A stretch of 24,609 bases of DNA from an uncultured Collinsella sp. (lineage in GTDB: Bacteria > Actinomycetota > Coriobacteriia > Coriobacteriales > Coriobacteriaceae): contig CABSAN010000032.1 in the NCBI GenBank assembly GCA_902475785.1, positions 1-24,609 on the forward strand. The letters run 5' to 3'. Positions 21,900-24,609 of the stretch are shown in pieces. The number at the start of each line of letters is the position of its first letter. Position 1 is the stretch's first letter. The position numbers and the translations under genes are program-made. The notes beneath the pieces were generated by a model, which did no database searches, was not told where the DNA came from, and worked only from the letters and a program-made list of their open reading frames with translations.

Positions 21900-21970
21900 A
21901 ACGCTTTGTCGCTTTCTTTCGATCTTGGGTACAAGAAGGCCAATGCAGTTGTTCATGATTGGAGCCAACC

Positions 21971-22387
21971 ATGGTTATGAAACTCGATCAGCTTGTTAAC
22001 GGTGCCATCAACGTGGGCTTCGGTGCCGCCGCCGTTGCCGTCGAGGGCGGCAAGAAGGTTCTCGACGACCTCGGTACCAAGGGCGAGCAGGTCCGCAAGG
22101 ATGCCGGCACCCCCGATATCGCCCGCAGTGTATCCGACATGTTCGAGCAGGCCGGCGGCACCATCTCCGACCTGACCGAGCGCCTGGGCATGCAGGGTGA
22201 GACTGCGGCACAGCGCGTGCTCGACGAGCTCATCCTGGCCCGCGTCCGCGTTATGACCGCCCCCGAGCGCACGGCCTTTTTGGCCCACGTGCGCGACATC
22301 GTCGATTCGGTCGAGGACAACGTGACCTCGGTGCCCGTCGAGTCTGTTGAGCCCGACGACGCAGAGGACGTCGAAGAGGCCGAGTAG
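21971..22387 (+). CDS. phasin-like small helical protein
   Basis: A 138-residue, mostly helical protein. An Ala/Gly/Val-rich amphipathic region (about 5-30: LVNGAINVGFGAAAVAVEGGKKVLDDLG) precedes helices with coiled-coil character (VSDMFEQAGGTISDLTERLG) and a very acidic tail (EPDDAEDVEEAE). The layout resembles phasin-family proteins found next to AarF/UbiB genes in some Gram-positives; no polyhydroxyalkanoate genes are present here. Two ATGs compete (21971, 21977); the first is 6 bases from GGAG and is used. The kinase gene begins 9 bases after the stop, so they form an operon and probably act together at the membrane. The role is unknown. Confidence 0.75.
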   Translation: MVMKLDQLVNGAINVGFGAAAVAVEGGKKVLDDLGTKGEQVRKDAGTPDIARSVSDMFEQAGGTISDLTERLGMQGETAAQRVLDELILARVRVMTAPERTAFLAHVRDIVDSVEDNVTSVPVESVEPDDAEDVEEAE

Positions 22388-22395
22388 CAGCGCAG

Positions 22396-24159
22396 ATGGC
22401 AGATTCCACCACCGATTACAACAATCTAGATCCCTTGGGTGACGAGACGGCGGTTGTCGATGAGGTCGAGGCCGTCGTCTCGGGCGCTCGCAAGAAGCCG
22501 CGCGCTGTCGATATGGTCCCCGAGGAGCCCGACGCGATGGCGCCGGACGAGGAGTATCAGCTCACGCCGGCAGGTCGCCGCGAACGCATCGAGCAGATTG
22601 TTCGCCTGATCAAAAAGTATCGCGTGTGGGATAACCTCACGCCGGTGCGCCTGCGTCGTCTGCTCGAAGAGCTCGGCCCCATGTTCGTCAAGATGGGGCA
22701 GATTCTGGCCAACCGCTCCGAGATTTTGCCGCAGCGGTTTTGCGACGAGCTGCGTCGCCTGCGCTCCGACGTAGAGCCGGTGCCGTATGAGGTAGTGCTC
22801 CGCTGTCTGGAAGAGGAGTACGGCCAGCGCCTGGGGCAGATGTTCGACGCGATCGACCCCAATCCGCTCGGAAGCGCTTCTCTTGCGCAAGTTCACCGTG
22901 CTCGCCTGGTGACCGGCGAGGACGTGGCCGTTAAGGTGCAGCGCCCCGGCGCGCAGCAGGTCATGGCGCAGGACATCGACATCATCCGTTCGGTGGTGCG
23001 CATCGTTTCCAAGTTCGTCAACACCGACCAGTTTGTTGACCTGCACGGCGTGGTCGAAGAGCTATGGACCTCGTTTCGCGAGGAGACCAATTTTTTGGCC
23101 GAGGCCAAAAACCTCAACGATTTCTATGACTTCCATAAGAGCGTCCATGGCGTGTCGTGCCCCAAGTCCTACCTGGACCTTTGCACCGAGCACGTGGTGG
23201 TCATGGACTACATCGACGGCATCTCCATCGCCGATCCCAAACGCCTTGAGGCCGAGGGCTATGACTTGGAAAAGATCGGCTCGGCGATTGTCGAGGACTA
23301 TTCGACGCAGGTACTCGACGATGGCTTTTTCCATGCCGACCCGCATGCGGGAAACATCATCCTCAAAGACGGCATCGTCTACTTTATCGACCTGGGCATG
23401 GTTGGGCGCATGTCGAGCCACGACCGCGGTATCGTCAAGGACATGATTTTCGCCGTGGCCGAGGGCGACGTGCCTAAGCTCAAGGATTCGCTCATGCGCT
23501 TTGCCGTGACGCGCGGCGATTCGGCCGAGCTCGACCATTCGGCCTTTTTGTCCGATCTGGACTTTATCGTCGCCGACTTTGCGGGTCTCGATCTTAAGGA
23601 TCTTGATATCGGCGAGTTTTTGACCTCGCTGCTCAATCTGGCGCGCAAAAACGACGTTGAGCTGCCGAGCGTGGTGACGATGTTCGCCCGCGGCATGGTG
23701 ACGCTCGAGGGTCTGCTGACCGAGTACATGCCCAACGTCAACATGATCCAGATCATTCAGACGCATATCAAAAACGAGAAGAGCACCTATGCGCGCGTGC
23801 GTGATATGGGGCGCGATCTTGCAGCGAGCAGCTATCGAGCGGCAAAAGGCTCGCTCGAGGCGGCCGAGTATCTGGGCTTGGCGTCGCGCATGCTCACGCG
23901 CGGTCAGCTTAAGGTAAACACACAGATCATGAGCAGCGATAAGGCGCTGCGACAGCTGGGCGGAATTATCGACCGCATGTCGATGGCAATTGTGATCGCC
24001 GGTCTGTTTATCGGTTCGTCGGTAGTGTACTACGCGCGCATCGAGCCGGTTGTGTTTGGTATCCCGGTCATTGGCTTTATGGGCTACGTGAGTGCGCTGG
24101 TGCTGGCGCTGATGCTGGGCCGCGAGATTTGGCGCAACAGCCACGGCGGCAAGCGTTAG
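22396..24159 (+). CDS. AarF/UbiB (ABC1/ADCK) family atypical kinase
   Basis: A 587-residue membrane-linked member of the UbiB family. After an acidic N-terminal region (1-55) come the KxGQ motif (FVKMGQ, K99-Q102), the alanine-rich nucleotide loop GSASLAQVH (159-167), VAVKVQRPG with K180, ETNFLAEAKN, the catalytic-loop equivalent FFHADPHAGN, and IDLGMVGRM in place of DFG. Two transmembrane helices close the protein (AIVIAGLFIGSSVVYY and VIGFMGYVSALVLALML). In proteobacteria UbiB supports ubiquinone synthesis; this organism shows no ubiquinone genes here, so another lipid-related role is likely. There is no strong ribosome site, so translation is probably coupled to the phasin-like gene. Confidence 0.94.
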   Translation: MADSTTDYNNLDPLGDETAVVDEVEAVVSGARKKPRAVDMVPEEPDAMAPDEEYQLTPAGRRERIEQIVRLIKKYRVWDNLTPVRLRRLLEELGPMFVKMGQILANRSEILPQRFCDELRRLRSDVEPVPYEVVLRCLEEEYGQRLGQMFDAIDPNPLGSASLAQVHRARLVTGEDVAVKVQRPGAQQVMAQDIDIIRSVVRIVSKFVNTDQFVDLHGVVEELWTSFREETNFLAEAKNLNDFYDFHKSVHGVSCPKSYLDLCTEHVVVMDYIDGISIADPKRLEAEGYDLEKIGSAIVEDYSTQVLDDGFFHADPHAGNIILKDGIVYFIDLGMVGRMSSHDRGIVKDMIFAVAEGDVPKLKDSLMRFAVTRGDSAELDHSAFLSDLDFIVADFAGLDLKDLDIGEFLTSLLNLARKNDVELPSVVTMFARGMVTLEGLLTEYMPNVNMIQIIQTHIKNEKSTYARVRDMGRDLAASSYRAAKGSLEAAEYLGLASRMLTRGQLKVNTQIMSSDKALRQLGGIIDRMSMAIVIAGLFIGSSVVYYARIEPVVFGIPVIGFMGYVSALVLALMLGREIWRNSHGGKR

Positions 24160-24225
24160 CGATTTCCCGGGGTCGGGGAAACGGGTTATTTTGCTTTGCG
24201 TCGCGCCGGCGTGGGTTGGTTCGAA

Positions 24226-24379
24226 CAAAACTATGCCGGTTTACGGGGCTGGAGTGCCAAACCTCGAGCATACCGAAATTCGCGCTTTTAAAACCGCAGG
24301 TAGATGAGTCGTTGGTTTTCGAAAATGGCAGATATGGTTGCGAAGTGCTGAATCAGCCCCGTAATCCGGCATGGTTTTG
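24226..24379 (-). repeat. long hairpin element, copy 4 (minus orientation)
   Basis: Arms 24226-24250 and 24355-24379 pair at 23 of 25 positions. The central motif lies on the minus strand: AAAACCGCAGGTAGA at 24290-24304 reads TCTACCTGCGGTTTT in reverse and starts at the midpoint. The outer 19 bases of the left arm (24226-24244) equal part of copy 1's arm, while the inner arm (GGGGCT/AGCCCC) differs from copy 1 and is again complementary. It lies between the kinase gene and the riboswitch. The remaining bases 24160-24225 and 24380-24443 show nothing clear. Confidence 0.83.
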
Positions 24380-24443
24380 AAATGGGCTGTTCTTGCAAGG
24401 TCCGACGACAGTCTTTCCTATCGCAAACCATAGCTTTTACCTT

Positions 24444-24471
24444 GGGCTTCGCCTTCGTGCGGGGCCCTTTT
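24444..24471 (+). terminator. probable intrinsic terminator upstream of the riboswitch
   Basis: GGGCTTCGC (24444-24452) pairs with GCGGGGCCC (24459-24467) through seven Watson-Crick and two G-U pairs, then TTTT follows. It would end the phasin-kinase operon before the cobalamin riboswitch. Confidence 0.6.
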
Positions 24472-24510
24472 GCGTGATACCATACTGACAGTAATAATCG
24501 ATGGCCTAGA

Positions 24511-24609
24511 TGGTGGTGCGGAGACGCACGAATGCGTGGTTTTCCTGCGCGTTTGGGAGAATCGGGGTGCAAGTCCCCGGCTGTACCAGTAACCGTAATT
24601 CCTCTTGGC
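24511..24609 (+). ncRNA. cobalamin riboswitch (3' truncated by the window)
   Basis: The core GGGAGAATC GGGGTGCAAGTCCCC GGCTG, with ACCAGTAACCGTAA after it (about 24555-24597), matches the conserved B12-box region of cobalamin riboswitches (GGGAA, GGTGNNANTCC, GC-G, then the kissing-loop part). The upstream GTGCGGAGACGCAC and ATGCGTGGTTTTCCTGCG segments fit the peripheral stems. The 5' edge is approximate. The expression platform and controlled gene lie past the right edge. Riboswitches of this class usually control B12 uptake or synthesis, or a B12-independent isozyme. Confidence 0.87.

Noticed and set aside
22883..22890. Further TTGCGCAA site inside the kinase gene
   Set aside because: It lacks the flanking bases of the 12-base palindrome and is within coding sequence, so it is probably chance.
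24282..24380. Peptide similarity (KPQVDES...RYG) between frames in hairpin copies 1 and 4
   Set aside because: It looked like a conserved small protein, but copy 2 has a stop soon after KPQV and no ribosome sites are present. The similarity comes from the shared nucleotide motif.

Overview
The window looks like chromosomal DNA of a gut Coriobacteriia (Actinomycetota), most likely a Collinsella-type organism. This rests on fairly high GC, strong GGAGG-type ribosome binding sites, TANNNT-like -10 boxes, anaerobic one-carbon genes (fhs, fchA, folD), sortase-anchored surface proteins and zinc-ribbon membrane proteins. The genus is an inference from gene style, not from a marker gene.

Layout: (1) 1-587, the 3' end of ruvB. 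(2) 719-2386, fhs with its own terminator. (3) 2450-6550, a zinc-ribbon/transmembrane gene flanked on both sides by long hairpin repeats, a small Cys-rich gene on the minus strand, and a one-pass membrane protein with a heptad-repeat tail. (4) 6555-9335, a CDF metal exporter (minus) divergent from a cytoplasmic double zinc-ribbon protein. (5) 9450-10937, a SHOCT protein, a HicB-like/HTH protein, and a small gene broken by an amber codon. (6) 11033-15114, a minus-strand run: a Tat-exported, sortase-anchored phospholipase C-like enzyme and two paralogous lipoproteins. (7) 15491-18097, a second zinc-ribbon/transmembrane protein and a convergent cell-wall adhesin. (8) 18532-20021, the fchA-folD pair. 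(9) 20376-24159, a C69 dipeptidase, a phasin-like protein and an AarF/UbiB kinase. (10) The window ends inside a cobalamin riboswitch.

Working together: Fhs, FchA and FolD form the route formate -> 10-formyl-THF -> methenyl-THF -> methylene-THF. FolD has lost two cyclohydrolase catalytic residues (Ala in place of the Lys, Phe in place of the Gln). The separate cyclohydrolase FchA, two bases upstream, therefore probably does that step. Much of the rest is envelope biology: two receptor-like zinc-ribbon proteins, lipoproteins, a surface phospholipase and an adhesin.

The most unusual signal is a family of intergenic long hairpins (2522-2683, 4942-5081, 24226-24379 on the minus strand, and a possible divergent member at 20061-20286). 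Their arms differ in sequence between copies but remain self-complementary. In three copies a fixed motif, ACCTGCGGTTTT, starts within a few bases of the hairpin's geometric centre. Other unexplained repeats are a 76-bp direct repeat (two copies), a 34-bp hairpin repeat (two copies), and a perfect palindrome TGTTGCGCAACA upstream of both zinc-ribbon/transmembrane genes.
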